Numbered from the stretch's first letter, positions 1-9,647 are shown. The stretch is DNA of 64,000 nucleotides from Epithemia pelagica (GCA_946965045.2 OX337228.1:1426001-1490000); one strand, 5' to 3'. Notes: a model not told the origin generated them from the letters alone. Translations and numbers: made by a program.

Positions 1-1424
1 TCATTTGTTTGTTTCATACTGGTCACTCTGTGTCATTCATTTGCTCCACACAGCCTTCCAAAGTGTCTGATTGCAATAACAATGATGACTCTTCAACTGT
101 GGAAGAGTGCAATATGGATAGCAGTCCGAAGCACACCCCCAAAATGAAGGTTCTGTAAGAGGACACCTATTAGTGTATTCTTGAAAGGAGAAAATATTGA
201 CATGGCAACAAAACAAAAAGATTCTGCTGGAGACCAAGCAACTATTCCACCACTGGAAAGGAAAGCTCTCACCAAGATAAGTGCTCTAGTTACTAGGAGT
301 ACTCCCCTAGCTAGGCATTTTTATCATGGTAGCACAGGTAGTCTTATCTCCAGCGGATGCGCATACCTACCGTAGTTCCAGCAGAGACCTCTCCAGCGCA
401 CTCTAGCAGAGATGAGCTGTTGCGGGACCGACCTCTACTAGAGATCTTGGAACACACAAAATCAACAAATTCTTGAAAAAGGAACAATGGAGTTCCAATT
501 CAATTGCCACAAAAGTTCTGCAAATTGACTTTTTACTTTTTCAGAAAGAAAAGTCGACTTAAAGTCAGAAGTCAGAAACTAAGATATTATTGACTTCCAC
601 GATTCGAGATACGAGTAATGGTAGAAGTCGCAGCTCACGCTGACGTTGGAAGGTCATAGTTCAGAACTTGACTTCATGAAAGACGTTAAGTCAAAGTTGA
701 AAATGTTGTGCTGTCCAACTTGATTTCACTGAGAAAAGAGAAAAGTCATGGGATCTCGGCTGGAAATTGACTTGACTTTCATGAAAAAAGTTAAAAGTTG
801 TTAATTTAAGCTTAAAAGTGTAAAACAGTCAAGTAGAACTTCAACACTCAACACTCTGGTTGCGTTTTGCGTGATCACTGAACTCAGCCGTTCCATCCCG
901 AAGGGTACTGTTTCTCGTGGCAGCAAGTTTTCAGTTTGCGACTCGGTGTGACCATCCGCCCCACTTCTTACACAGACGAAAATAGTACTACGTAGGTTAA
1001 TGTACTGAGCCTACTTAGCCGAACATGGATCGGTCGGCTTACCCAGCCCTTACTGAACTCAGCCGTCCTATACCGCCTTGGCGGTTTCAATTGTTTTGGG
1101 TGCGCGGCTCCGTTCGTTGAAAAAGAAGCTGGCTCTTTTGTGTTGCTCCTTGCACTCGACGTAGCAGTATCGCCCACGATAGTCCGTGGTGGAATCATAT
1201 TTATTAAAGGTGCGCTCGGTGCGGCTTCCTTCCTCCGTTCGAGAATCCTGAACCGTTGCATCCAGTGTCAGGTGCGTTCTCCTTTCAGCCCTGAACCGTT
1301 GCATCCACTGTCAGGGCGGACCATCTTCTTCCACGAATTGATTTTCGAATGCACACAACAACACTCTACTCCCACCCTTTTGTCTCATCTCCTATCTGGT
1401 TGAAAAAGCTTCAAGAATCCAACA
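1..1424. other. Intergenic region with short repeats, upstream of the rhomboid pair
   Basis: I see no convincing gene here; all open frames are short and lack family motifs. Positions about 520-835 hold many copies of TTGACTT and its complement AAGTCAA, including the palindrome AAGTCGACTT at 551-560. A 15-bp word, ACTGAACTCAGCCGT, occurs at 877-891 and again at 1052-1066. ACCGCCTTGGCGGT at 1072-1085 can form a perfect hairpin. A 26-bp unit at 1247-1272 is repeated with one mismatch at 1290-1315, about 110-180 bp before the start of the rhomboid gene. A copy of the recurrent CTAGGAGTA motif lies at 291-315. Confidence 0.6.
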
Positions 1425-2666
1425 ATGGGTGGTGGAGACGAAGGCAGTCATGCGTCGTCGGCCTTTGAGAGCCTGGATGGCTACCGCCGTGTCTCCAAGA
1501 AACCCACCTCGAAAAATTCCAATGCCTCCAGTATTAGCACGAAATCTTCCAAACGAGCTTTTATGGACAAGGTGGAACTATTTCGCGACGAATTTTTCCA
1601 CGACGACAACAGCAGCAACGGAAGTAGTGCTAGTGGAACAAAGAAGTCGGCTCGTCGAGGATTCCGTGGCCAGAAGAAGTCCAAGAAATCACAAATGTCG
1701 ACATCGACGTCATCATATGGTGACGGCAGCCATTATAGCAGCTTTGATGACAAGCAACAGAACTTTGACGGCAATGAGGACGAGGAAGACGAAATTTACC
1801 TTGTCCGCCAAGATTGCGCCGTTTTGAGCTATGGGTTTTCGTTCGTCCAGACGATCATAATGGGGCTATTAATGTGGCAATGTGGTATGGCACCTATGAA
1901 CATCAACCCCATGGTTGGACCATATCCCGATGCTTTGTCCGAGTGGGGTGGCAAAAATGCCACGCTAATTGTAGATGACGGAGAATGGTGGCGCCTACTG
2001 ACTCCCATCTTTCTACATGCGGGATGGTTTCATTTAATGGGAAACGTCGCTGTGCAAGTCGAAGCGGGTGCATTTTTCGAAAAGGAATGGGGATCGGTCA
2101 GATGGTTGATTATTTATTTGGGATCCGCCGTTGCGTCCTCTACATTATCGGTCATTTGCATGCCGGAAGCTGTGTCAGTGGGTTCATCTGGTGCCGTGAT
2201 GGGCTTGTTTGGTGGAAAACTTGCGGAAGTCATTCTACGGTGTTGTGAACACACCGATACACCTGAAAAGCAGATGGGCTCCAAGGTACGGAGGGAGCAA
2301 TGTCTCACCGTGACCTGCTCGGTTGTCGTTGTCCTGGCGTTCTCCTTCATTCCCTACGTAGATTGGGCTGCCCATTTGGGTGGTTTGCTGGGAGGAATTG
2401 TCGTTGGCATTGGAGTTTTTGCTCTGGACTTGGAATACCGTTGTTGTCAACTTGTATGGTTCATTTTGGGATTGGCCATTTCCTTTGGTACCTACTTTGG
2501 CGCCGTATGGTACATGTACAACGGCGACGTGGATATTAGCGAGGATTTACGCGATGTCTGTGGATACTACAAACAACAGTTTGAGGATTATGAATGCAGA
2601 TGTATGGTGGAACAATATCGGAATGGCCAAGGGGGCGGAGCTGAAGGGGAAAATCGTTTCATGTAA
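1425..2666 (+). CDS. Rhomboid-family intramembrane serine protease
   Basis: The 413-residue protein has a long basic, Ser-rich N-terminal tail of about 130 residues, then a multi-pass membrane core. Rhomboid landmarks are in the expected order: the WWR loop after TM1 (about 188-190), HLMGN with the oxyanion-side His203 and Asn207, the nucleophile motif GSSG at 253-256 (Ser255), and the catalytic His317 in the last core helix, WAAHLGG. The Ser/His dyad is complete, so the family knowledge predicts an active protease cutting membrane-anchored substrates. Further hydrophobic stretches (about 345-365) add a helix after the core, giving the 6+1 layout common in eukaryotes. A close paralogue follows at 3124 on the same strand. 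The ATG at 1425 is preceded by an A-rich leader and is the first in frame. Substrate and membrane are unknown. Confidence 0.88.
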   Translation: MGGGDEGSHASSAFESLDGYRRVSKKPTSKNSNASSISTKSSKRAFMDKVELFRDEFFHDDNSSNGSSASGTKKSARRGFRGQKKSKKSQMSTSTSSYGDGSHYSSFDDKQQNFDGNEDEEDEIYLVRQDCAVLSYGFSFVQTIIMGLLMWQCGMAPMNINPMVGPYPDALSEWGGKNATLIVDDGEWWRLLTPIFLHAGWFHLMGNVAVQVEAGAFFEKEWGSVRWLIIYLGSAVASSTLSVICMPEAVSVGSSGAVMGLFGGKLAEVILRCCEHTDTPEKQMGSKVRREQCLTVTCSVVVVLAFSFIPYVDWAAHLGGLLGGIVVGIGVFALDLEYRCCQLVWFILGLAISFGTYFGAVWYMYNGDVDISEDLRDVCGYYKQQFEDYECRCMVEQYRNGQGGGAEGENRFM

Positions 2667-3123
2667 ATGCTTTGGTTCCTTGTCAGGCGCTAGACTCCTC
2701 TATTGCCAATTTCCAACATTTTTTACCGCTATAATCCTTGAGAGTCAGACTTCCCCAACCTACCTACTAGCTAGATGTACCTTTCATGTTTCCACAATGG
2801 GGCCTCTAGGAGTGCATTCTTGTAGGAGATCACAAGAAAATTTTTGAGACGAACAACCAACTCGTTCCGACTCGTGGGAGTCTGTTGTCTGTCTGTTGAG
2901 GACGCAGACAAAGAGAGGTGCCTACTGCCTACTTAAAATACATGCTATGTAATATAAGAGTTTGGTCTTGTTGCGCGTGCATCATGCTCTGTGCTTGCTC
3001 GCAGCGTATCCCCAACAGATCCAAAAAATAAAATTGGGTACACGTAACACGAATGTCTCGAATGTTTGGATTTGTTGTGGACGACGACCAGTCCATCAGT
3101 GTGCATGTTGACGCTTCCAGACG
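2667..3123. other. Intergenic spacer between tandem rhomboid genes
   Basis: This 457-bp spacer contains no supported gene. It carries one copy of the recurrent motif CTCTAGGAGTG near 2804-2814. It must hold both the 3' end of the first rhomboid gene and the promoter of the second, because both are transcribed rightwards. Confidence 0.5.
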
Positions 3124-4446
3124 ATGAATCCAAGTATGCGTCGCGACGACGATGAAACCAGCAGTTATGCCTCGTCGGCCTTTGTGCCTCTTGAGGAATC
3201 TCACCGCGTCCCACACAGGGCCAAGAAAAACACTGTTGTGGCACGCCGCAAGAACCACAATCGCACCGGAAACCGACGACCATACTCCAATCGACGGTCC
3301 TCGCACGACGACGACAAGACGGAGCGTTTTCGTGACGAATTCTCGGATGATGATGATGATGATGATAGCACTGTCAGTGGAGACCATGATGAATCGTCTC
3401 ATAAACACGTTCGCCGATCCCAACCGCCACAAACGATGGCACCAACTATGACGAGATCGTCATCGTTCGTTTCAGACAATTCGACAGTACCACCACGAAG
3501 GGTACCAAATGCCGTAAGCCAAGACTATAGCAGTGGTGACAACGGCTACTCCTTTGATGACAGTACCTACTACATGGCGGAAGACGAAAACAAACAGAGG
3601 ATCTATGGTGAAAACAAGGAGGATGAAGGGGATTCTCACCACCAAGAATGTGCCGTTATGAGCTATGGCTTTTCCTTGGTTCAGATAAGCATCATGGGGC
3701 TATTGATGTGGCACTGTGGAATGGCTCCCATGAAGATAAACCCAATGCTGGGTCCGTTTCCAGATGCCTTGTCCGAATGGGGAGGAACAAATGCAGCACT
3801 CATTGTCGACGACGGAGAATGGTGGCGCATATTGACCCCAATCTTTCTACATGCTGGATTGTTTCATTTAATTGGAAATCTAGTTGTGCAAGTCGTTGCA
3901 GGGGCCGCCTTCGAGAAGGAATGGGGATCGTTCCGATGGTTGATCATTTATTTGGGATCCGCCGTCTCATCTTCTGTCTTGTCTGTTATTTGCATGCCTG
4001 AAAACGTGTCGGTATGTTCTTCGGGTTCCGTCATGGGTTTACTTGGTGCGAAACTGGCCGAACTTATTCTGAGGTGTTGTGAGCCCCTAGACACGCTTGC
4101 AAAGATGAAACACGCCCACACAAGGGGACTGCAATGTATGATCGTGCCCTGTTCCATTGTGGTTGTCATGACATTTTCTTTCATTCCCTTTGTTGCCTGG
4201 GCTGCACAAATTGGTGGTTTAATGGGAGGACTTATCATTGGTACGACCATGTTTGCCCTAAAATTGGAATACCCTTCTTGTCAGTGTGTGTGGTTTATTT
4301 TGGGACTGGTCGTTTCGATGGTGTTTTATTTTGTCATTATATGGTTTATGTTCTACGGCGACGTTGCTATCAATGAGAATCTGCGTGATGCGTGCGGATA
4401 CTACAAAGCACGATATGAGGACTACGAATGCACTTGTAGTTTCTAG
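3124..4446 (+). CDS. Rhomboid-like pseudoprotease (tandem paralogue, catalytic His lost)
   Basis: This 440-residue protein aligns over its whole membrane core with the preceding rhomboid, and the N-terminal ASSAF block is shared too, which supports the ATG at 3124. The cytosolic tail differs and carries a poly-Asp run at about 75-81. The loop motif WWR and HLIGN are kept. The nucleophile loop reads CSSG at 298-301, so Ser300 remains but the first Gly of GxSG is Cys. The catalytic His is Gln362, in WAAQIGG where the paralogue has WAAHLGG (codon CAA against CAT). By family knowledge this should abolish proteolysis, placing it with iRhom/Derlin-like pseudoproteases. The frame is intact over 1.3 kb with conserved membrane segments, so it looks like a functional non-enzymatic protein and not a decaying copy. 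It converges on the glycosyltransferase gene 90 bp downstream. Confidence 0.82.
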   Translation: MNPSMRRDDDETSSYASSAFVPLEESHRVPHRAKKNTVVARRKNHNRTGNRRPYSNRRSSHDDDKTERFRDEFSDDDDDDDSTVSGDHDESSHKHVRRSQPPQTMAPTMTRSSSFVSDNSTVPPRRVPNAVSQDYSSGDNGYSFDDSTYYMAEDENKQRIYGENKEDEGDSHHQECAVMSYGFSLVQISIMGLLMWHCGMAPMKINPMLGPFPDALSEWGGTNAALIVDDGEWWRILTPIFLHAGLFHLIGNLVVQVVAGAAFEKEWGSFRWLIIYLGSAVSSSVLSVICMPENVSVCSSGSVMGLLGAKLAELILRCCEPLDTLAKMKHAHTRGLQCMIVPCSIVVVMTFSFIPFVAWAAQIGGLMGGLIIGTTMFALKLEYPSCQCVWFILGLVVSMVFYFVIIWFMFYGDVAINENLRDACGYYKARYEDYECTCSF

Positions 4447-4536
4447 GAAATGCACAAATTTAAGAACGGGGAAGCATTCAATTTAATCTAAAACCTTTAA
4501 CAAATATAAAGACATGTCTGGTCCCTTCCAGGGTTC

Positions 4537-7150
4537 TTATAGCTGAGGCTTTTGTTCATTCTCTACGTTTTCCACAAGTGTTTGCGTCGACGTAGGATGG
4601 AAATCCCTCTTGTGGCAGATCCAATCTATGGGTACGCATTGCGTTTTTTCCGACAAGATCTTTCTCCTGTTGTCCATGTCCTTATGTGTCCTCTCAGATC
4701 CGGTAGTCGCCGATACATTTCCGATAGTTTCGTTGTTTGCCTTGGACACTAGTGGCGGCAAAGCCCCAAGAGGACACCACTGGCAATCTCCATTGCACCA
4801 CTGCTGGCCATTGCCTTGGGGACACGATCCACAGGTATCGGCCAAGTGTCCCCCACAACTCACTTGGTCCACAACAGTCCTGTTGTTTTGCGGAGAAGAC
4901 GAGTACAAGGGTGTGTGTCGTCCGACCAATCGATACACGACATGTCGCTCAAACCATTCAAAACTCTCGCACCGATTGTCGTCGCGAATTCTTTCTTGTC
5001 GAGCAATTTCGGTATCATTGTTCAATGCCAACACCAGGTGCCGCCATTCAGGCGGCAAGCGATACGGGTCGGAAGATGGGACACCAAAGGCACTCGCATA
5101 ATAGTTGCGCATGGCTGTTGAGTTGGCACCCATCCAAACTCGAAGAATCCTCAAGTTGTTACGTGCCACCAGTCGCGTAAATTCATCCGCTCGATTTTTC
5201 CAATACAACCACTTGCCAGGGAGGCGCAAACCGTACTGATTCGCGATATACGTAGGAATTTTGGGTGGCCAGCGTCCTGTTTCCTTTGTATGTATCCGGT
5301 ACACGTGACTTGGATAATATCAAAAGAGGAACCAAAAACAGAAAAAAAGAGCAAGTCACATGGAAACAGACGGTCAGAACACCACAGTTTTTCCATGCAC
5401 TGTAGACCATGGATTGACACACTCCAGAATGGAACGACGTACCCAGCTCGACTACAGGGAACCACCACGACTCGTCCCGGTGGTTCGTGGGGTTGGTTGA
5501 ACCCGCAGCGCCAGACTTTCATGGCCAATTCCGTGTTTTCTCCACCCCACACTGCCAAGCCTTGGTCATATCCACCCAAACGCCAAAATTCGTCTCTTCG
5601 AATGGCAAACAAGGATCCCGGTGCAAAGGGAATTTCAAAGGGTTCCCGTGTGGATGGCGTTTCCGATGAGGCGCCATTGTCTCCAAATCGATTTGAGACG
5701 TAGGTGAAGAGAAATTTCTCATTGACAAAGCCCCAATGTTGAAGGTGACTCAATGACTTTTTTCGCCGATATCCGGGCCGGTCGTCCATAACGTCCAAGG
5801 TTTGCATGACCAAGGTTTTGGGATTCTCCAAAATGGGCAAGAGCAAATGCTGGGCCCAGGTACTGCTGTACATTTCCACATGACTATCAATGACGACCAC
5901 GACGTCGGCCGTGGCCTCTCGAATGGCTGCCAGCCGTGAACCGGCACATCCCAATCGATGAGGATTGCGAATGTATTTGATTTTGGACGGATGCAAGGCC
6001 AACAGGTTGTGAATCTCTGCTTCGTCATCCACGTACCCCTTTCGTTCCTCTTCACTCCCATTGTCATCGACCAAGATAATCTCCTGGAGGATTTGGGGTG
6101 GTGTCCGTGCCAAGAGTGAGTGTACGGTCAATGTCAACAACCCCTTGCGTTCTATACGACAGGACAAGTACCGTAGTGAGAATCCCAATAGACTGTCGAA
6201 ACCTAGAACACAAGAATCAGCACGTACGTACCATGTTGGAGCGGACAAACAATGGAAATGGTTGGAAATAAATCCAGGTCGGGGAACCGATAATTGTGAC
6301 AAATCGGATTGAAATTGGTTCTGGTGCTTTCCAGGGTTCGGAGTGTGGTGTAAATGGGATGATTGGCACTGGTGCTCGGGAGGAGCGATTTGTCGTCCGC
6401 CGACGATGCGTTGTTGGTACCGACGGCTCGTGCAGGGGAAATGGGTGTGGAAAAGAAAATGGATCGATTCGTTTGGTGATCCAGGGGTTGAAAGGGTTGA
6501 TAGTCCACCAAGGTATGGTTCTGAGATTGTTCTACCAAGTCACGAATGTGTGGATCTTGATAAATGCGATCAAAGGCGTCCCAATCGGGCTCGTCGTCAA
6601 TATACCAGGCATCATGAAACACTTCGTAGGGATTCTTTTGGTTCTCTGTCGTCGTCGTTGTCGTAGTAATAGTCGTTGATGTTTGTTCTGGAGCTTCTTG
6701 TGGAACCACTTTTTTGGAAATGTTCGTGTCCATTTCCCGGTTTCTTTCATTGGCAATGGGCAAGGACCAGGCGGAGGTCCACACGGCATGATTCATGGGC
6801 GGAGGAGCATTATTACTTTTTGTATCAATCTGTCGGTGGTGGTGGACGGAACTCAAGGAGGCGTGAAAGGTCCAAATCAACGAAAAGGTTGACAAAAAGG
6901 CTGTCATGGCAATTAGTACGGGCCAGGAACAGGACAGGAACCAACCAGCATGAGTCGGGTGGAATTGTTTGTTGTGGAACGCCGTGCTGCTGGTCGTCCA
7001 TTGGGCACGTCGTCGTTGGTGCCGTATCATGGCTGCCGCTTCGGAGGTTGTCTCGCGACAAAGTGTCCGGTTCACATTACCACCATGCTTCTTCCCAATC
7101 ATCATCCTATCTTGTATTGGTGCGCAAGCAAAAGAGCCTCGACACGACAC
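4537..7150 (-). CDS. Polypeptide N-acetylgalactosaminyltransferase-like enzyme (GT27), three exons
   Basis: The model is join(7150-6232, 6151-5443, 5308-4537), giving 799 residues with an intact frame. Both introns (80 and 134 nt) start with GTACGT. The N-terminal part has one signal-anchor segment (about residues 70-95), as expected for a type II Golgi enzyme. The catalytic domain shows IILVDD, the metal-binding DSH (DxH), the WGGEN acceptor-site block and CSRAGHVYR, all GT27 hallmarks. The second splice is fixed by CSRAG|HVYR continuity, the first by restoring the beta-strand and HE before [10 protein letters not shown]. Instead of the ricin-type lectin domain usual in animals, the C-terminus carries a Cys-rich segment CGGHLADTC...CPQGNG...WCNGDC. 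The role inferred is O-glycosylation of Ser/Thr in secreted proteins, fitting the Ser/Thr/Pro-rich protein at 25300. The start could also be an internal Met near 7030-7105. Confidence 0.85.
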
Positions 7151-7933
7151 GTCTTTTGGAGTATCTTGACCCGGTTCTTTTTGTTGTTTTCAATTTGGTC
7201 AAAATGATGAAGCCGAGCATCAAGGAAAAAAATGTAAACATTGTTTGCAATGACACCGACCATGATCCGTGGTGCAACCGTTGTTTCGTTGGTGAATCGC
7301 CACGCGCTGCTATGAAGGCACAGCTGGCGCGCCGAGAGGGGGGCTCCGATATATGCGACCAAAGTGAGACAAAAAAGATACGGGAAAGATACCCTGGCCC
7401 CATTTTTTGGTCTTTTCCAAAACATCATGTTGACACTGCTTCAAGTACCAAAATGGTCATGGTGTCTCAGTTGGTCCACTGGTTCTGCTCAAAGGGAAAT
7501 CGGTGTGTGCTTCCGTCATCCATGGTTCCAACAATGCTCACCCAGAGCCCCACTGCGGTTCATTTCCCCAAAATCTGGTGAAATGCATTCAAACACACGT
7601 TGGCACTGCTTCAAGTCCCAAAATGGTCATGAAACTCATGTTTACCCCCAGGTTCCGCTCAAAGGGAAAGTGCCGTGGTATCGGGCATCCATCATTCAAA
7701 ATGACTTATTTTTACCTGTACTTAATACTGACAATCATTTGCCAACTAACGTACGCTGACTTTCGTTGTTTCTTTTCAAATCGCTCAAAACTTTCGTCTA
7801 CTTCCTCCACAAGCCCAACCGAGGAAGAAACCGGCAAAGACAGGGAAGTAACAAATGGGTTTCGCACGACAAACTTGGTTGAATCTTCCAGCAAAATAGC
7901 GGTCGTCTTTTACGTCTAAGCCATGACACGCCC
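7151..7933. other. Intergenic region with a diverged 170-bp tandem duplication
   Basis: No gene is supported; short open frames on both strands lack recognisable content. Two blocks recur exactly 170 bp apart. CACTGCTTCAAGT...AAAATGGTCATG appears at about 7434 and 7604, and GGTTCTGCTCAAAGGGAAA at 7481 has the counterpart GGTTCCGCTCAAAGGGAAA at 7651. This makes a two-copy tandem repeat spanning roughly 7430-7770. A segment at 7371-7412 (ending GGCCCCATTTTTTGGTC) is nearly identical to 22964-23013 near the decarboxylase gene. Confidence 0.6.
7434..7680. repeat. Diverged tandem repeat, period 170 bp
   Basis: Two anchor blocks, at 7434/7604 and 7481/7651, keep the same 170-bp offset with only a few substitutions between copies. 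The sequence between the anchors is much less similar, so this is an old local duplication. Confidence 0.6.
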
Positions 7934-9418
7934 TTAAGGCTGCGTGCGGACTTGTTTGATAGTCGCATGCTCCATTTGTATTTCACACCCTGCCCAATCA
8001 TTTGAGAAGTATAGCACACAGAGATCTTGTCTTGCTTTTTCGGCGCCTGTTTCTCTGGGCCCTCGTATGTCCACGACGAGGTGCTTCTTCGTCGGAAGGG
8101 TGCGGTACTTGCCTGTAAGAGGGTGGAATCGTTTCCGATGCTCTGTCAGGCCACGGCCGAGAACCAGGAGCTCAACGGCCCACTGGATACTGTCGTTGAT
8201 GTAGAAGTCGATGAAACCTTTCTTGTCATCCCCGAGAAAACCAGGGGCCTTTGTTCTGTATTCTGGTTTGAACGACGCCATGGTGGGAAGCATGGCCGTG
8301 AATGCTTCGTTAAACAAATGCTGAAAACTGGTTTCCACAGGAAAATGACCGTCTTGAACGCAGGATCTCAGCCTAGCGGCCGACAGCAACTGAACTGCCC
8401 CCTCAATTAGTTCTTCGAGACTGTTGGGGAGTGCAAGCGCCCGATTGGGAAAGTGCACGGTGTTGTAAAACCAGTGCGCAGCCTGGCAAGTGAAAGTGCC
8501 TTGTAATGTCAGGACTCCAGCTCGGACCATCGGCAGCAAGTGCTCCGGAAAAGCGTCCAAGCGAAGCGAACCCAACAAAACATCACTAACGCCCTGTCTG
8601 AGCATCGCGTCTTTGATCGTGTCGCTGTTGATTGCAAAGCAGCGATCGAACCCTTGAAGAAAGTCTTGCTTCCGAAGGCGTTCTTGGGCAGCCAGACCAG
8701 AGAAAACACAGCTCGGCAGTTTCCATAAACGCTCCAAATCGAGCATGCAACGCAAGACAACCCCAATGTGAAATTCAGGTTCTTTATTTCCATTGTCTAT
8801 GAGACTCATTTCTTTCACCGAGTTCCAATAATCGATCCAGTCGTGCTGATTAAAGTCGATCTCGAAATTGAAGCAAAAGCGCCGAATCAATTCCGTGATC
8901 TCGCTCTCGCAGAAATTGAAAAAGACATGCGGGAGAAGTCTAATCGATGCAGGAGACCCGAGGGTAGAGAAGTCATGAGTTGCGGCAATAATCACCTTGA
9001 TATTGGGATTAACTGCCACATCCTTCACGAGGAATTCCCAAAACTCATCGTATGCGTACCCTCGTTGGGCGTCATCCACCATAATCCAACAGCGTTCAAC
9101 CTTCTTAAGCTTCGTTGCATCTATTGTTGGGATGCCCCAAGATTCAATCACGGAAAGCATCGCCTCTGAACCTCTTTTTGGCAGACAACGAAAGACTCGT
9201 TCGTTTTCGTCTTTAAGTTTTCGCGCCAACAACGACAGAACGCTCGTCTTGCCCCTCGCTGGCGGAGACGATATAACAACATGCTGCTTCGTGTTCAGTT
9301 CTTCCAAGATAGCTTCAACGAAACCTTGCCGGTCGACATACAAGCCTGTCGAAAGGTTGATATCATCTTGCTGCAGCGTCTTGCGTGCCATTCCTTCAAA
9401 CCACAAGTTGATCGACAA
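7934..9418 (-). CDS. P-loop NTPase with possible C-terminal PD-(D/E)XK nuclease (Crinkler/CR-like)
   Basis: A 494-residue single-exon protein. Residues about 50-62 form a P-loop variant, SSPPARGKTS, and a Walker B-like stretch WIMVDDAQ follows near residue 112, with a sensor-like strand VIIAATHD further on. This is the layout of STAND/AAA-type NTPases. The C-terminal quarter contains GFIDFYI, then WAVELLVLG, then a Lys-rich turn and HLVVDIR. That spacing of Asp, Glu and Lys in beta-strands resembles a restriction-nuclease-like (PD-(D/E)XK) core. NTPase plus nuclease is the architecture described for Crinkler/CR effectors in oomycetes, chytrids and other eukaryotes, where such genes are often multicopy and close to transposons. 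Here it borders a transposon cluster. The NTPase call is firm, the nuclease call is inference and any effector role is unproven. No signal peptide is visible. Confidence 0.6.
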   Translation of the reverse strand: MSINLWFEGMARKTLQQDDINLSTGLYVDRQGFVEAILEELNTKQHVVISSPPARGKTSVLSLLARKLKDENERVFRCLPKRGSEAMLSVIESWGIPTIDATKLKKVERCWIMVDDAQRGYAYDEFWEFLVKDVAVNPNIKVIIAATHDFSTLGSPASIRLLPHVFFNFCESEITELIRRFCFNFEIDFNQHDWIDYWNSVKEMSLIDNGNKEPEFHIGVVLRCMLDLERLWKLPSCVFSGLAAQERLRKQDFLQGFDRCFAINSDTIKDAMLRQGVSDVLLGSLRLDAFPEHLLPMVRAGVLTLQGTFTCQAAHWFYNTVHFPNRALALPNSLEELIEGAVQLLSAARLRSCVQDGHFPVETSFQHLFNEAFTAMLPTMASFKPEYRTKAPGFLGDDKKGFIDFYINDSIQWAVELLVLGRGLTEHRKRFHPLTGKYRTLPTKKHLVVDIRGPRETGAEKARQDLCVLYFSNDWAGCEIQMEHATIKQVRTQP

Positions 9419-9459
9419 ACGAAGTCGCGAGAAATTTCTTTTTGTGGGGGTATGTTATT

Positions 9460-9590
9460 GGGCGCGCGGAGCATGGGCGGAGCATGGATATGGGAGCAAT
9501 GCATGCTCCACGATCCACGATGCATGCTCCGCGCGTCTATATTATCGGTCGGTGGGCGGATGTAGAGATGCGGAGCATGCGCGACGCGCG
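9460..9590. repeat. Cluster of GGAGCATG(C) words in both orientations
   Basis: Five copies of GGAGCATG or its complement occur in about 115 bp: 9468-9475, 9479-9486, 9501-9509 (as GCATGCTCC), 9522-9530 (as GCATGCTCC) and 9572-9580. They sit 50-160 bp upstream of the NTPase start codon at 9418, so they could be binding sites in its promoter, though they may equally be a degenerate repeat. Confidence 0.5.
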
Positions 9591-9647
9591 CGCTGAAAAT
9601 CCTCGACCGTCAATATTGGTCACGCACGAAGGACGGACTTGGTATAA

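Noticed and set aside
6203-6231. 29-nt intron in the glycosyltransferase (first AG after the donor)
   Set aside because: It is too short and would insert about 17 residues into a conserved beta-strand; the AG at 6152-6153 restores the family pattern with an 80-nt intron.
6676-7581. 301-codon plus-strand open frame
   Set aside because: It lies antisense to the first exon of the GalNAc-transferase and has no motif; the minus-strand gene has clear GT27 features and consistent splicing.
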